A DNA stretch of 64,000 nt from Daucus carota subsp. sativus (GCF_001625215.2 NC_030387.2:31643606-31707605), one strand, 5' to 3'. Shown: positions 35,685 to 46,399, counted from the stretch's first letter. The notes: generated by a model not told the origin, from the sequence alone. A program made the numbers and translations.

Positions 35685-36115
35685 CTCAGAAGAAGCCACT
35701 GGCTTGGTCATCAGATTTATTATCAGTAGAACAGGAGATAAAGCAAAAGTGTCAGAACTCGTGAAGGAGGTGGCAAAATTTGATGACTTCATGCTCTTGG
35801 ATATCAAAGAGGAGTACAGTAAGCTCCCATATAATTAGTCCTCACATTAAATTTTATCTCGGTCAGTTGGATACATAATCTGATACTTATACAAACTTGT
35901 GCATTTATATCAGGTTTTCCTTCTTTAAAGCCGCCTATGCACTTTATGTTTCTGAATTCTATGTCAAAGCTGGCGCCGACATATATTTGAGGCCAGGTTG
36001 ATAATTTAGAAATGATTACTATTTATGTCATTGCTTATTTTGTGCATTTGCGTGAATGCAAATATTTATTTGTGGTTTGGGTTATTGTTAGATCGACTAT
36101 CATTTCTTTTGGCCA
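35685..36115 (+). pseudogene. captured beta-1,3-galactosyltransferase fragment, acidic motif destroyed
   Basis: Three exon-like pieces resemble a plant GT31 beta-1,3-galactosyltransferase in order. The first is about 35685-35830 ([20 protein letters not shown], then [20 protein letters not shown] and YSKLPY). The second is about 35916-35993 ([20 protein letters not shown], then IYLRP). The third starts near 36093 (DRLSFLLAKH). Family enzymes act in the Golgi on glycoproteins. They carry a KADDDIYLRP sequence whose Asp triplet binds the nucleotide-sugar metal; here it reads [10 protein letters not shown], so two of the three Asp are lost. The N-terminal anchor and the C-terminal half are absent. 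This is a dead fragment, best explained by Helitron capture. Confidence 0.65.
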
Positions 36116-36147
36116 AACATGTTCTCACACTTAAACATATCTTCGAT

Positions 36148-36259
36148 GCGTTAATGTTCTGTTTTCACTGATCCAAAGCAAAAATGGTCAGCTTCACAGT
36201 TGCGTTAATGTTCTGTTCTCACTGATCCAAAGCAAAAATGGTCAGCTTCATAGTTCTTT
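36148..36259. repeat. tandem duplication of about 56 bp
   Basis: GCGTTAATGTTCTGTT, followed by CTCACTGATCCAAAGC and AAAAATGGTCAGCTTCA, occurs twice head to tail with two or three differences. It lies directly after the galactosyltransferase fragment. Confidence 0.8.
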
Positions 36260-36569
36260 TTAAATTTATTTATATTGTGAATTTATATTATGAATTTACT
36301 TTTGACTTGTCCTTTCTTCATTTTTCTTTTACTTCCAAGATGGTCCAGGTCTTTGATTTCTGTCCTTGTTAGGAGGGTAATCCAAACAGATGATATTTGA
36401 CCATAGATGAAACTAAATTAAATGAGGTGAAAGACTACATGCTATCTAATTATAATAATTGTTGAAAGTAGAGCGAAAGTGAATGAGAATACAGAATAAC
36501 AATAACTTATTGTTCATATCTTTTAATTATGATAATACATTTCTTGATCTTTATTACCACTATATGTCG

Positions 36570-36718
36570 CAGTTCAGAATCTCAGGAGCCTCTGAGAAGC
36601 AATTAAGTTATGGTCATTGGATAACTGCCTGTTGTATTTGGCTCCCACTGGAAGCCCATCATCTGTGGATCTTATATTAAAGTCGACAGACAATGATACA
36701 AACACATGGCAGCTCAGG
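36570..36718 (+). pseudogene. unrecognised exon-like fragment
   Basis: An open segment ending in a good donor (CAG then GTATGT). One phase reads LYLAPTGSPSSVDLILKSTD, then NDTNTWQLR. The family was not recognised. Its location inside the Helitron, downstream of two other fragments and in the same orientation, suggests a further captured exon. Confidence 0.3.
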
Positions 36719-36927
36719 TATGTTCCGGTTTTTATTTGGATCACGCATGAAATATTCAGAGTGTAGTAGGGGGAACATAAGAATTTGAGTGTTCATTGAC
36801 ATCAAAGCTTTTGCAATTAGATAAGAACATGTATTTGCAAGGACATATGAAGATTAAATAAATGATCCAAAAGTCCAACCTGAAACTTTAGTTAGCATAT
36901 TTTAGTTTAGCTTATCATATAAAAGTT

Positions 36928-37109
36928 CTATGTTACCCGGACTCAGCTAAAAGTATCGAACATGGATACGTGTCCGAGTGTCGGACTCAGCATAAATTGA
37001 AAATTTTACATGTTTTTGGCCTAAAGTAATTGTCGGAGTGTCCGCATGTCCGAGTGTCGAGTGTCCGACACGGGTACTCGAGGCAAAATGAAGAGTTCGG
37101 GTAACATAG
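36928..37109. mobile_element. 182-bp MITE with CTATGTTACCCG ends and 8-bp target duplication
   Basis: The ends CTATGTTACCCGGACTC and GAGTTCGGGTAACATAG are 17-bp inverse complements with one mismatch. TAAAAGTT flanks both sides (36920-36927 and 37110-37117). The interior is rich in CGAGTGTC/GTGTCCGA words. A deleted relative of its right half is at about 63812-63880. It is younger than the Helitron that contains it. Confidence 0.8.
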
Positions 37110-38721
37110 TAAAAGTTTAATATTTTAACATGAAATGTGGTTTCCAACAAAGAAGACCTTTTTAACTTCATTAGCCAGTCCTCATGGGTCATGCTATATA
37201 TTATATCTGTTTTGTTGTCAAGTATACATTCTTTTTCCCAATTCCATACACAATATCGTAAAACTGAATTGCATAGGCACTAATCTATCCTCTTGGTTCT
37301 GCATAGTAAACAGAACCAAACCTCCTTTACTAATCTTGTTACCCAGGCTGAAGTTGAAAGTGGCCAACAATTTTAGAATATGGTAATTTCAATGATTTGT
37401 TAATTATGATACTCGTAAGCTTTGAGGAAAAGATGCCATTGAAAGAACTAGATCCTATGGTCTTCTCATAGTAAGCTTTGGGTATAAGTTTATTTTCTGG
37501 GTGTTGCTTTTGATTGTGGTATATACCATCATCAAACTATATATATAGTAATCCCATGTGGCTATAGATCAGCTTAAATGAACTTGAGACTTCTGTGAAA
37601 AGTAATTTAGACATGGTACTCCCTCCGTTTTTTTTCATAGGTCGTTTGACTTCTTGAGACATTATTGACTGTCTGTTTGAAATTATTATTTTTGCTCCCT
37701 TTTTTGTGAATAAAAATATACAATAATTATTATAATTCTACATGCATTAAGCATGTCACCTTAATTTCTGATCGAATGAAAGAAGCAAATTAGAAGAATG
37801 GTTAGAACTACAAGAATTCTTTGTTTACTCTTGATGGCAGTTATTCTGAGATACCAAAATTTAAAGTGAGCTTGTATACAATGGCAGTTGAACAAAGTTA
37901 TCTATTTGACCAGAAAATTTAAGTACACAGCTCAGATTTGTGATTTATTCCAATTGTTTGGTGTGTAACATGGTTACAAAGGTCAACATGGCAAGAAATC
38001 ATTAATTAATTAGTCAAATATAATATCAATGTTTAAGGTCCTTAGAGAAGGGTCTTATTAGTGAATTGAGAATGACTAATCTCAAGGTATAATAGCAGCA
38101 GAAAAGATTAGAATAGGGATGTGGAATGAATAATGATAATGAGAGGCTCAGAACTGCTTCCATGAAATTAAAATCAAACTGTTAAACCACTAACTTCTGC
38201 TGCTGATACACACTGTGATTAAAAGCTGGGGAATAACGTCAGCTAAGAACTTTATTTTCAGTTCCCAATTTTTCAAAATGTTACACATCCATACCATCAT
38301 GTCAAGTATGTATTACAAGACAAGACTTACAAGACTGCCCACTTACAATACTAATAGTATGAATATTCTCAAAACTACATTTATGCTTTATGCTCCAACA
38401 TATTTTATGGGATAAATTGTGTTCAAATAGACTCGAGTGGTTGTAGAAAATTGAATGTCAAAATATTAACTGATTTGTAAGTGTTTATTGTAGACTACTA
38501 TATAACTTTTGCTGAAGTTTCAACTTTGGTTCAGCGTATTCTTTTCTAGACTATGATTTAGCCCCCGTTTATGGCTATGCCTTCTGGAACCTTTTCATCT
38601 TACTTACCTAAAAATTAAGATAAAAGTTATACTCGAATAACTCACAATTGCTCCTGCTTTCCTAATTGTTAGTATTCCTATTTTTTTGATACTAAGACCT
38701 ATAAAACGACATGAGTGTGAT

Positions 38722-39581
38722 CTAGGATGCTTGGACTCGTCTAGAAGGATCCGACACGGACACATATCCTGGTATCCGATACGCCAAATCATGAAATCTT
38801 AGACTCGGGGACACGTTTCATAAGGATCGGACACGCGGATATGGACACCGGGATTTGGATACGGGGATATGGACACTAGAAAGATAACATCATTTATTTT
38901 CATTAATTTGATTTTCTTCAACCAAATTTACAGATTATATTAAATTATTAAATTATTTTTTCAAAAATTATATTTATTAAGTGTGCAAATTTTATCCTTT
39001 AAAAAATATTATATGTCTCCTTTTTAAAAAGCTACCTAGATTCTTTATCAAAAATCAAGTTTAATCTTAATATTTAATTTTTAAGTTTTATATTTAATTT
39101 AAATTTTATGAAAGTCACGTTATTTCTATAATTCATATGTGTTTGATAGGAATTAGAAAAAAATTATAATAATAAATTTTCAAAATCAAGTAAAAATTCA
39201 AAAATAAATAAATTAAATCGTTAAAAGGTTGAAGTACAATATCTGTACAACTAGCCAGTACAGCTGTATACATAAATAAAAAAATTTCTTTAATCGAGGC
39301 ATCTTCCCCGCTTTTTCATCTCCCATCTTCTTCATCTTTCTTCTTCTTTCCGCCCTTCTTCATTTTTCTTCTTCTTTCCGCTCTTCTTCATCTTCTTCTT
39401 TTCAACTCTGTTATGGAAAAGACACGAAGTATGGCCGATTCTGTGTCGCCGGAATTTAGTCGCCGGAGTTGACGAGTCCGGTTTCCACCGGACGGATCCG
39501 ATCCGGATTCCGTGTCCGTACCCGGATCGTGTCGTGTCGACACCGGTACGGCGGGGTCTCCGGGCGGGTCCGAGCATCACA
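38722..39581. mobile_element. Mutator-like element (860 bp) nested in the Helitron
   Basis: A perfect 9-bp duplication GAGTGTGAT flanks it (38713-38721 and 39582-39590). The ends CTAGGATGCTTGGACTCG and the inverse of the right end TGTGATGCTCGGACCCG agree over GATGCT-GGAC-CG. The interior holds CGGACAC/GATCCG-rich blocks near both ends, AT-rich sequence in the middle and a TTC-rich tract at about 39327-39405. There is no transposase. Confidence 0.75.
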
Positions 39582-39778
39582 GAGTGTGATATGTCCTTGA
39601 TTTTTCATTTAAAAAATCTATGGGGCTGATTTGAAGAATATGCATTTAAGTCTGAAATTTTCTACTTATTGGGATTTGCACTTGCATGGTTCGACTCCCT
39701 TGATTTTTATTTTCACCATATATATGATCTTTACTTCCACTCATTCAGATTTAATTTTAAACTATATTCTGTCTCAGG

Positions 39779-39903
39779 GTTTGGATCTCAATGTGCAAGA
39801 CAAGGGTGGCTCCTTCAACTTGCTTGTGTTCAACTCGTATATTGAATGTTTACATAATGCGCCAGTCAAAAAAATTCTCAAGAGGGACGAGTCTATCTTT
39901 TGA
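39779..39903 (+). pseudogene. unrecognised terminal-exon-like fragment
   Basis: After a TCTCAG acceptor, an open segment reads LDLNVQDKGGSFNLLVFNSY, then IECLHNAPVKKILKRDESIF, and stops at TGA. The family was not recognised. It lies in the Helitron's last 500 bp, in the same orientation as the other fragments. Confidence 0.3.
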
Positions 39904-40096
39904 TCCCATGCTCGAACATATACCGGAAGGGAAGGAGTTTAGTTAAAACTCAATCTGAATAACCACAAAATGAGTGGCATCATTCAGTATTGTGTTGTTG
40001 ACGTCATTTTTATATCAGATTCTATCTTTATATGGAGACTTATTTTGATGGTTAACAGCATGAAACAAAGACAAGACACTTCTGAACTTTTTTAAC

Positions 40097-40237
40097 AAGC
40101 ACATACCAAATCGTAAAATGTTGATATTAGATCTGAAACTTGAAAGTATATGTTAGTTATACATTTTAATAAGCACATACCAAATCGTAAAATATTGATA
40201 TTATATCTGAAACTTGAAAGTATATGTTAGTTATACA
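40097..40237. repeat. 70-bp tandem duplication next to the Helitron 3' hairpin
   Basis: AAGCACATACCAAATCGTAA, followed by ATCTGAAACTTGAAAGTATA and TGTTAGTTATACA, occurs twice head to tail with few differences, immediately upstream of the 3' hairpin. It implies slippage or partial end duplication. Confidence 0.8.
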
Positions 40238-40271
40238 ACAGGCCCGTGCCTTGCACGGGCTTTTACGCTAG

Positions 40272-40560
40272 TTATATATATAATGCTGCAACAAGCACTT
40301 TGGTTGAGCCATTTTATTCCATGTGGCAGCCACGTCAGATGACATCTGAGATCCACGTAAGGTCGGTGACTCCATATCGTTTATTAAACGGTTTAATTTA
40401 AACCTACGCAACTTTACAGCTTCTTCCGCGGCTCTACAACTCCCTTTATTCTCGTCACCATGCCATATAATCAACGGTCGAAGTACTAAAATCTACATCA
40501 AGTAGCCTTCTATATTCTCTCTTATGGGTCTCATGGCAGCCTATTTCCTGTAAATTAGGG
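40272..40560. other. region between Helitron end and the unrecognised gene fragment
   Basis: It contains the first copy of a roughly 90-bp block (about 40306-40390: GAGCCATTTTATTCCATGTG, then GCAGCCAC and GTGACTCCATATCGTT) that recurs at about 41915-42000. No coding content was recognised. Confidence 0.5.
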
Positions 40561-41985
40561 CTTTTCTCTGAATCGATAAACACATCAGAACAAGCAGTGG
40601 AATTTTCGGAGAAGTGTTTTTATATGTCTGGTTGATCGAAACTTTCTGGGATTTTTCTATTTTGAGGTGAGTTTCAATTGATTTGTATAATTTATTGTAC
40701 TTATTTTGTGAAATTAGTGTTTGTTTTCATGTTTAGGGTTTTGATTGTTCGTTTTGCGTCAAATGCATGCAATCTTTGCTGTTGATGTGCAGTAGTTTGT
40801 GTTAAGGCTCACGTGTTTGGGATTTAAGCTGTTTGTGTAGGTGACTTTAAGTTGTTTGTTAATGGTTAGATGTAAATTTGATGGCATATAAATTGTGTTT
40901 TTTGCTTCTTGTTAATTTTTATGTTATTGTACTTTGGTGGATTAAAAATTGTGTTTTTAGGAATTCTGAGGACTATTATGCTGCAATTTACATTGTTTTG
41001 GTGGTAATTTATGTTGTTTGTGATTAGGAATGGAGAATGACAAGCAACAGTGTGATTAAGCTGTGTGGAAGTAAGGATGATGGGAGTAATGGCTTAAAGA
41101 AGACGGTAGTTAATGGAACTGGATCAGCTGTTACTTGGTTTGGTGCAGTGATAGTTATAGTTTAAGGAAGTCAGTTAGAGATTGTTTTCCTAACAAAGAA
41201 TTGCCTGCGACTTTGGAAAGTATGACGAGGTCAGAAAGATTGGTGAAAAGCGCGTCAGTGTCGCCGGTAAGCAATAGGAAGTTTGGGAGAATTAGTAAAG
41301 AATTGACACCAAGCCCTTTGAGGTGGTCTGATGGAGGTAAGAAACAGATTACACCGGGTTCCTTAGAACCAAAGAAGTCTGAGGAGAAGGTGTCTGTAGC
41401 GGAAGATCGGGATCAGATGAAGAATAAAAGAGAGAAGAGTTTGAGTGAGTTGACGAGAGAAAATAAATGTGAGGGTGAGACCTCTGGTCTTGGCGTGCAT
41501 TCAGAGCTCTTTTTAAGAGACAATCAAACATAAAATCTGTTGCAGGTAGTTCAGTTTCTCTATGCCCTCTTCTCATTTTCTGTCACTTTCTGATGTTGGG
41601 CTCTGTATGGGACCAAAGTTATAAGTAATCTCAATACGGTTATGATAACAATTTGATTTGGGAATTGGTCGACCTAGGCATATTAGAAATATATTGTATG
41701 TAGTTATATTATTCTAGTGGTGATGATGAGGCAATCAAATTTTGTATGGAAAATTAGAGTGAAATAATGTTCAAATATTTGAATAGATATGTTTCATTCC
41801 TTGATAATCTCAGACAAGAATGGCATTAGCTCCTCTGAAAGGGATAGTGTCGTTGAAGAGAATTTAGCAATTGCAGAAAAATTGGTTGTTGACTTATTCC
41901 AAGGGAGTTTTCTGAGCCATTTTATTCCATGTGGCAGCCACTCCAGATTACACTTGAGATCAACGCAAGGTCAGTGACTCCATAT
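40560..41985 (+). pseudogene. unrecognised, probably broken gene fragment
   Basis: A probable leader ends in a donor GAGGTGAGTT near 40665. An acceptor near 41029 precedes ATG 41036, which reads MTSNSVIKLCGSKDDGSNGL but runs into a stop. A +1 phase then stays open from about 41135 to TAA at 41531-41533, with SYSLRKSVRDCFPNKELPAT, then SERLVKSASVSPVSNRKFGR and TPSPLRWSDGG. This basic, Ser-rich, disordered protein matches no family I recognise. A later exon-like piece after an AG at about 41812 reads DKNGISSSERDSVVEENLAI, then AEKLVVDLFQGS. The phase shift argues for a decayed copy, and a Helitron end downstream (44646) raises the possibility of capture. Confidence 0.4.
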
Positions 41986-42000
41986 CATTGATTAAGCGCT
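41915..42000. repeat. second copy of a roughly 90-bp direct repeat
   Basis: GAGCCATTTTATTCCATGTG, then GCAGCCACTCCAGATTACAC and GTCAGTGACTCCATATCATT, matches 40306-40390 at most positions, about 1.6 kb upstream. The repeat brackets the unrecognised gene fragment. Confidence 0.75.
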
Positions 42001-44600
42001 TAAGCCTTAATTCATTATGTATGCTCATTGTGGCGCTGTGTGATTTAATGTTTGGATGTCGATTAATTTATAAGAAATGAACCATGATTGATTTATTTCG
42101 CTCAGATAAGCAAGCTAAGTAGTGACAACATGAAATAGTAAGTCTTAAACATACCTTTATTTTAATTTTTCCATCTAAAGTGGATTAGCGTGAACTCTCC
42201 AGCACTTCATGGTAAGCCTATACCTTTATTGACTTCGTGTTAAATTAATCTCTTGTTTGATGTTTAAAATGAATTTATTGACTCTAATGAATGTTTTGAT
42301 TGCATTTGACAAAGCAAGGGCAGTTTAGGCATCAAGATTGAGTCCGACTGAGAGTACTGGTTCATGTACAGGTCTTTATTAACATGCTCTGTGCTAATTC
42401 TCGTATTCTTTTTTGTTAAGGTAACAATACAATATGCAGTGGAATTACATTTGGCAAGATCTCAATGGCTTATATGATCTCTTTATGGATGCTATTGGAA
42501 TACTTATGAGATATCAAGAAGCTCGGTGAAACAGAGTTGATGTAAAAAGGTGCTGGATTTAAGCTCAACATTCTATTTTTATAGCAAAATATAGCACAGT
42601 GATATATTCACTTTATCTTGACTCGGAGTAGAAAGGAGGATTGCCTGTGTAATACTTATATTCGGCTTATCCTAGCTATGATTTTATTAGGAGATTATGT
42701 TAATGCAAAAAAATGTTGCTGTTGATTTGCTGCATGACTTTTTGAAAAGTTGCTGCTTTTTAAATTTAATTGTGTGGTATTATGTATTGGCGAACTGATG
42801 TGGTATGCTAGATTAGTTAAATAAAATGACTTATTAGGCTTATTTACTACCTGGTACAAGGAAATTGTTGATTGAAGGATGATACATGCTTAAATATAGG
42901 AACACTTGTCTATAAATAATAGTAGCATCTTTTCCTCGAAAGATTGAGGCCTAATGATCTATTCTTTCATATGTATATGATTTTGCATCCAGTTTGCTTT
43001 TGTTTGTGTCAGTTAAGCTACTGCTACCTCTTGATTGCTAATTCTGCGACCAATGGGTGGTTGTTTACATTATAAAATTTCTGGTCAGCTTGAATTGCCG
43101 ATAGTAAGACTACTATAACTCATCCAATAAAATGCCAATCAAAATATAGAGTGTTTAGAATAACTCTGATATGTATGTTTTTTGCCTAACCATCTTGGTC
43201 ATCGTACTTAAATTACTTAAATAAGCCTAACATTATAATCACCCAAAATAGTTTAAGCCTTTGATTGGTATAATCCAAGTTCTTTTCCTTTGTTTAGTGC
43301 TTTCAAAAATTTCTAATAATTTTTTACACGTCTTTGACAGGTTAAGGTTAATTTATCGGCCTTATATAAATGTTTAGATTTACAGTACTTTCTGGAAACC
43401 ACCTGAAAAAAATTACCAGAAAGTACAATTCCCACCTATATAGTTGTCTGCTTTATGCTATTTGTATTGGAGACCTTCCTGTAGACGGCCTCTGGTTGCA
43501 ATATTATTTATTGTAATAAGGATCTATTACAAGTTTTTTCCCAATCGAGACAATAATACTAATTGCATATATTAACTTTAATGATAGCAATCTAAATTGT
43601 TTTAAAGGAATATACATATACGAGAATGATTTTTGGAGGCAGGATGCTTATTGCTTGCACGAACTTGTATTCAGAACTTTGTTAATGCTTTTTTGGGTAC
43701 GGAGAATTAAGTTGAATGCCAAAACGTGAAAAAAGTTTCAGCTGAAACGATACAAAAACACTGGATGCCACCAAAGGGAGATGCATGACTGTTCAAACAA
43801 CCCAGTGCTCAAAGACATCAACAAATTCAACTAGCAATGAAGTCTATGCAAACAGTATACAATCAGGGAAGTTGGTAATCTCCAATTTTACTCCTATATT
43901 AAAACTTTGACTATTTTCCCGATCTTTACTACATGTACGTATTTGCAAGTATATATATAGATTTTTGTCTATCCAATAATAGAATAGCGAGAGAATGAAG
44001 AAGCTAAATCGAGGCCTTAGAAGACATAATCGACGGAAGACCAAAGTAATGCAGGTTGGAGAAAGTAGTGACTTGATTGGCCTATTATTGGAATTGTCTT
44101 GCTAGCAACTTCAAATCAAGAAATGTTGTGAGCCTGGAAGATGTGCAGTGGCGAGTTTAAGCTTTTCTACTTTGTTGGCGAGGACACCACCTCATATGTC
44201 CTTCCCTGGGCATAGCTTTTAGTTGATAATCATTCCAACTAAATAGTTTTGGAAGATAAGAGTATGTATTTATCTAAATAGTACATCAGAACGAACCTCT
44301 TAGATCATAAATATCTCTTTGCTTCTGTATCATAAGCAAGGTGTTTTGGCGGTGAGAATGTGATAGGATTTAATCCGAAAGATCGGTGAAAGGAGTGTCT
44401 AATGTAATGGATAAAACTTTGCAATGTCAAAAGATAAACTACCTTTTTCTGCTATTTTTCAACACTTAACACTTATGTTGAGAAAGTGTTCTCGTTATCA
44501 TAACAATAACATGTTAACAGTTAAAACACCATAAAAAGGTAGACTTGAATTTCTTATCTAATTCTCCAATATTTTCTATCCAATTTTATAACCAAAAAAA
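42001..44600. other. non-coding region upstream of a Helitron 3' end
   Basis: I see no credible exon series. The sequence is AT-rich with scattered short frames. It probably belongs to the Helitron-associated unit ending at 44646. Confidence 0.4.
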
Positions 44601-44646
44601 TAGTATTTTGAGCAATGCCCGTGCCTTGCACGGGCTATAAAGCTAG
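44601..44646 (+). mobile_element. Helitron 3' terminus
   Basis: Hairpin GCCCGTGC-CTT-GCACGGGC (44617-44635) is followed by eleven bases ending CTAG and then a T. It is essentially identical to the terminus at 40242-40271, so both belong to one Helitron family. A matching TC start could not be chosen with confidence between 40272 and 44600. The element may use the start at 32911 or have lost its own. Confidence 0.75.
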
Positions 44647-44647
44647 T

Positions 44648-45657
44648 TACTCTTCTAGTTTCATAAATGATATATATCATTACTATTATAAAGCAAAATT
44701 GATCACAAAATAAATGAGCATGATAAAAATATTTCATCACAATATTTTTCGTTGCGCCAACATTTTGAAAATAGGATGAAAACTCAAAGCTAGAAGTTTA
44801 AAATAATTTTGGGTCTAGGCTTCTTTTTTGGGTTAAACTTAAAGCCCAAACTTGAACCAAAAAATATCTGATTTGTGATTGTCTATATGTGTTTTGGGCA
44901 ACAAAAAATGTTCAACTTAAATATAAAACTCGGAAATTCCGTAGAGAAAATTTTATATTAGCAACTACAAATATTTTTCTAAAATTGCAACACTCAGGAT
45001 ATTTAAAATTTCTTGTTTTTACTGGTTGCCTATCTTCCGTTAGTTGAATGAGAAATTTGTTGCAGACGAATGTATCAAATCCATGATGTTGAGGATCATT
45101 AACAAACTTGTGCACATGTTCCTATTAAATTTATAAGATCGATTGTTTATCTTGCGAACCAAGTGTATCAGTCCATAAGAAACACAGCAAGTAAATAACA
45201 TCGAATTGAATTTTTTTTGAAATTTTGAAATTTCCATTCTGTTTCTGCTTCACCTTGCCAGGAGTGAGTCTTGCTTCTAATTTCGTCAAAGAAGCATGTG
45301 TCTGGTTGGTTGGGCTTAAAAATCTCACCCTATGACTCATGAGTTAGGATCGGTTTATTTGTGATTTTTTTATAAAAAAGTTACAAGTGAAATTCTAATT
45401 AAAAGGTAGAAGTTGAAAATCTCAGAATATTTTACCTGACTTAATTTTATTTTTGAATTTGACTGAGTATCACTCGAAAATGTTTGTAGTCCTTGAGTGT
45501 AATGTATTAAATCAACCATGGATGGTTACTGTATAATTTTCAATGTCGAATTTCATCATTGGTGATAAATTCTTGTAAATTAGTAACAGAGGCATGTGAG
45601 TGATGAAGATGACGATAATATTCGGCCAAGTATGAACATTTTGAGGCAGAATGAGAC
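44648..45657. other. intergenic DNA downstream of the CML gene
   Basis: No gene was recognised. It includes the 3' side of the minus-strand calmodulin-like gene. Short overlapping minus-strand frames at 44912-45340 share no domain and are likely chance. Confidence 0.5.
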
Positions 45658-46281
45658 TCAGCAGAAGCTGTTCTCCATCAACTTTACAAATTCTCTGAAA
45701 TCTATCTTCCCATCTCTATTCTCATCAAACACATTCATCATCTGCTTGCACTCCTCAGTTCCTGATTCCTCATTTAAACCCAGAGCACAGAGAACTCTTT
45801 GTAACTCCAATGCATCAATATACCCATCTCTGTTTAAATCATACACATCAAAAGCTGTCTTAACCTCATCCAAGCTAGGCTCATTCTCTTCAAACAAGCT
45901 ACAAAAATAATCCAAACCAAACCTCTCCTGAAACATTTTATCCTCACAAGTATCGCGAAAAATCCCAAGCCTTCCCAGCACCATCTCTATATCCTCTGTG
46001 CACAGACTTGTGGCATCCTCTGTTTCACTTGTGCAAGCTTTCCTTTTCAATATGTCGAAATTTTGTTGCTTCCCAAAATTTTCTAAAAATGCAGCTGTTT
46101 GGTATTGGATGGAAGAAAATGATCTGGAGAAGTACTTGTACGCTCTTTCAGCCCAGTTGATACTGAACCGAAAGAAGATAAATTCAACCAATCCGATGAT
46201 AATGATAGAATATGGAATGTTTTGTAGCGACAAGGACAAATTCTCCATAGGAAACTGATCTAGGTAGCTGACAAGAGACAT
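45658..46281 (-). CDS. calmodulin-like protein with N-terminal membrane anchor (CML45/46-type)
   Basis: Intronless, 207 residues from ATG 46281-46279; upstream in-frame codons lack an ATG. Residues 23-39 (PYSIIIIGLVEFIFFRF region) form one hydrophobic segment, followed by a basic/aromatic stretch, suggesting a membrane-anchored N-terminus. Two canonical EF-hand loops lie at 148-159 (DLNRDGYIDALE) and 186-197 (DENRDGKIDFRE), each with D-x-N-x-D-G and a terminal Glu. An upstream helical region, TEDIEMVLGRLG (about 95-106) and EENEPSLDEVKTAFD, looks like a decayed first EF-hand pair. Such proteins are plant calcium sensors that relay signals in stress and defence. The layout matches the CML45/46/47 group, but the exact orthologue is not assigned. 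No lesion was found. Confidence 0.9.
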   Translation of the reverse strand: MSLVSYLDQFPMENLSLSLQNIPYSIIIIGLVEFIFFRFSINWAERAYKYFSRSFSSIQYQTAAFLENFGKQQNFDILKRKACTSETEDATSLCTEDIEMVLGRLGIFRDTCEDKMFQERFGLDYFCSLFEENEPSLDEVKTAFDVYDLNRDGYIDALELQRVLCALGLNEESGTEECKQMMNVFDENRDGKIDFREFVKLMENSFC

Positions 46282-46390
46282 GACTAATGGCGCGAACAAA
46301 ATTTTTCACTGAATTAATTTGTTTCTCTAGGAAATACGTATTGCAGAGGAGGATTGCTTGCGACGATGTGAGAATGAATGGAGAGTCTGT

Positions 46391-46399
46391 TTATATATA
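46391..46399 (-). promoter_or_regulatory. TATA box of the CML gene
   Basis: On the minus strand the sequence TTATATATAAACAG lies about 110 bp upstream of the ATG, at a suitable distance for a leader of about 80 nt. It is the only strong TATA-like match in the immediate upstream region. Confidence 0.6.

Larger units (their letters stand above)
32911..40271 (+). mobile_element. probable gene-capturing Helitron (7.4 kb)
   Basis: The 5' end reads TCTACTTCTATATATTAAAA after an A, resembling the start of the Helitron at 29652. The 3' end has hairpin GCCCGTGC-CTT-GCACGGGC (40242-40260), then eleven bases ending CTAG, followed by T. No Rep/helicase coding was seen, so it would be non-autonomous. Between the ends, in the same orientation, lie exon-like segments of unrelated host genes: an unknown gene at 33209-33983, a NOI-like exon at 34091-34291, beta-1,3-galactosyltransferase exons at about 35685-36115, and others at 36570-36718 and 39779-39903. 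A MITE (36928-37109) and a MULE (38722-39581) are nested inside. Just before the hairpin is a 70-bp tandem duplication (40097-40237). The 3' end is secure. Pairing with this 5' end is an inference, as nested or truncated Helitrons could mimic it. Confidence 0.6.

Noticed and set aside
37618-37700. Stowaway-like left end TACTCCCTCCG inside the Helitron
   Set aside because: No matching right end was found nearby, so it was not called as a complete element; probably a truncated copy.
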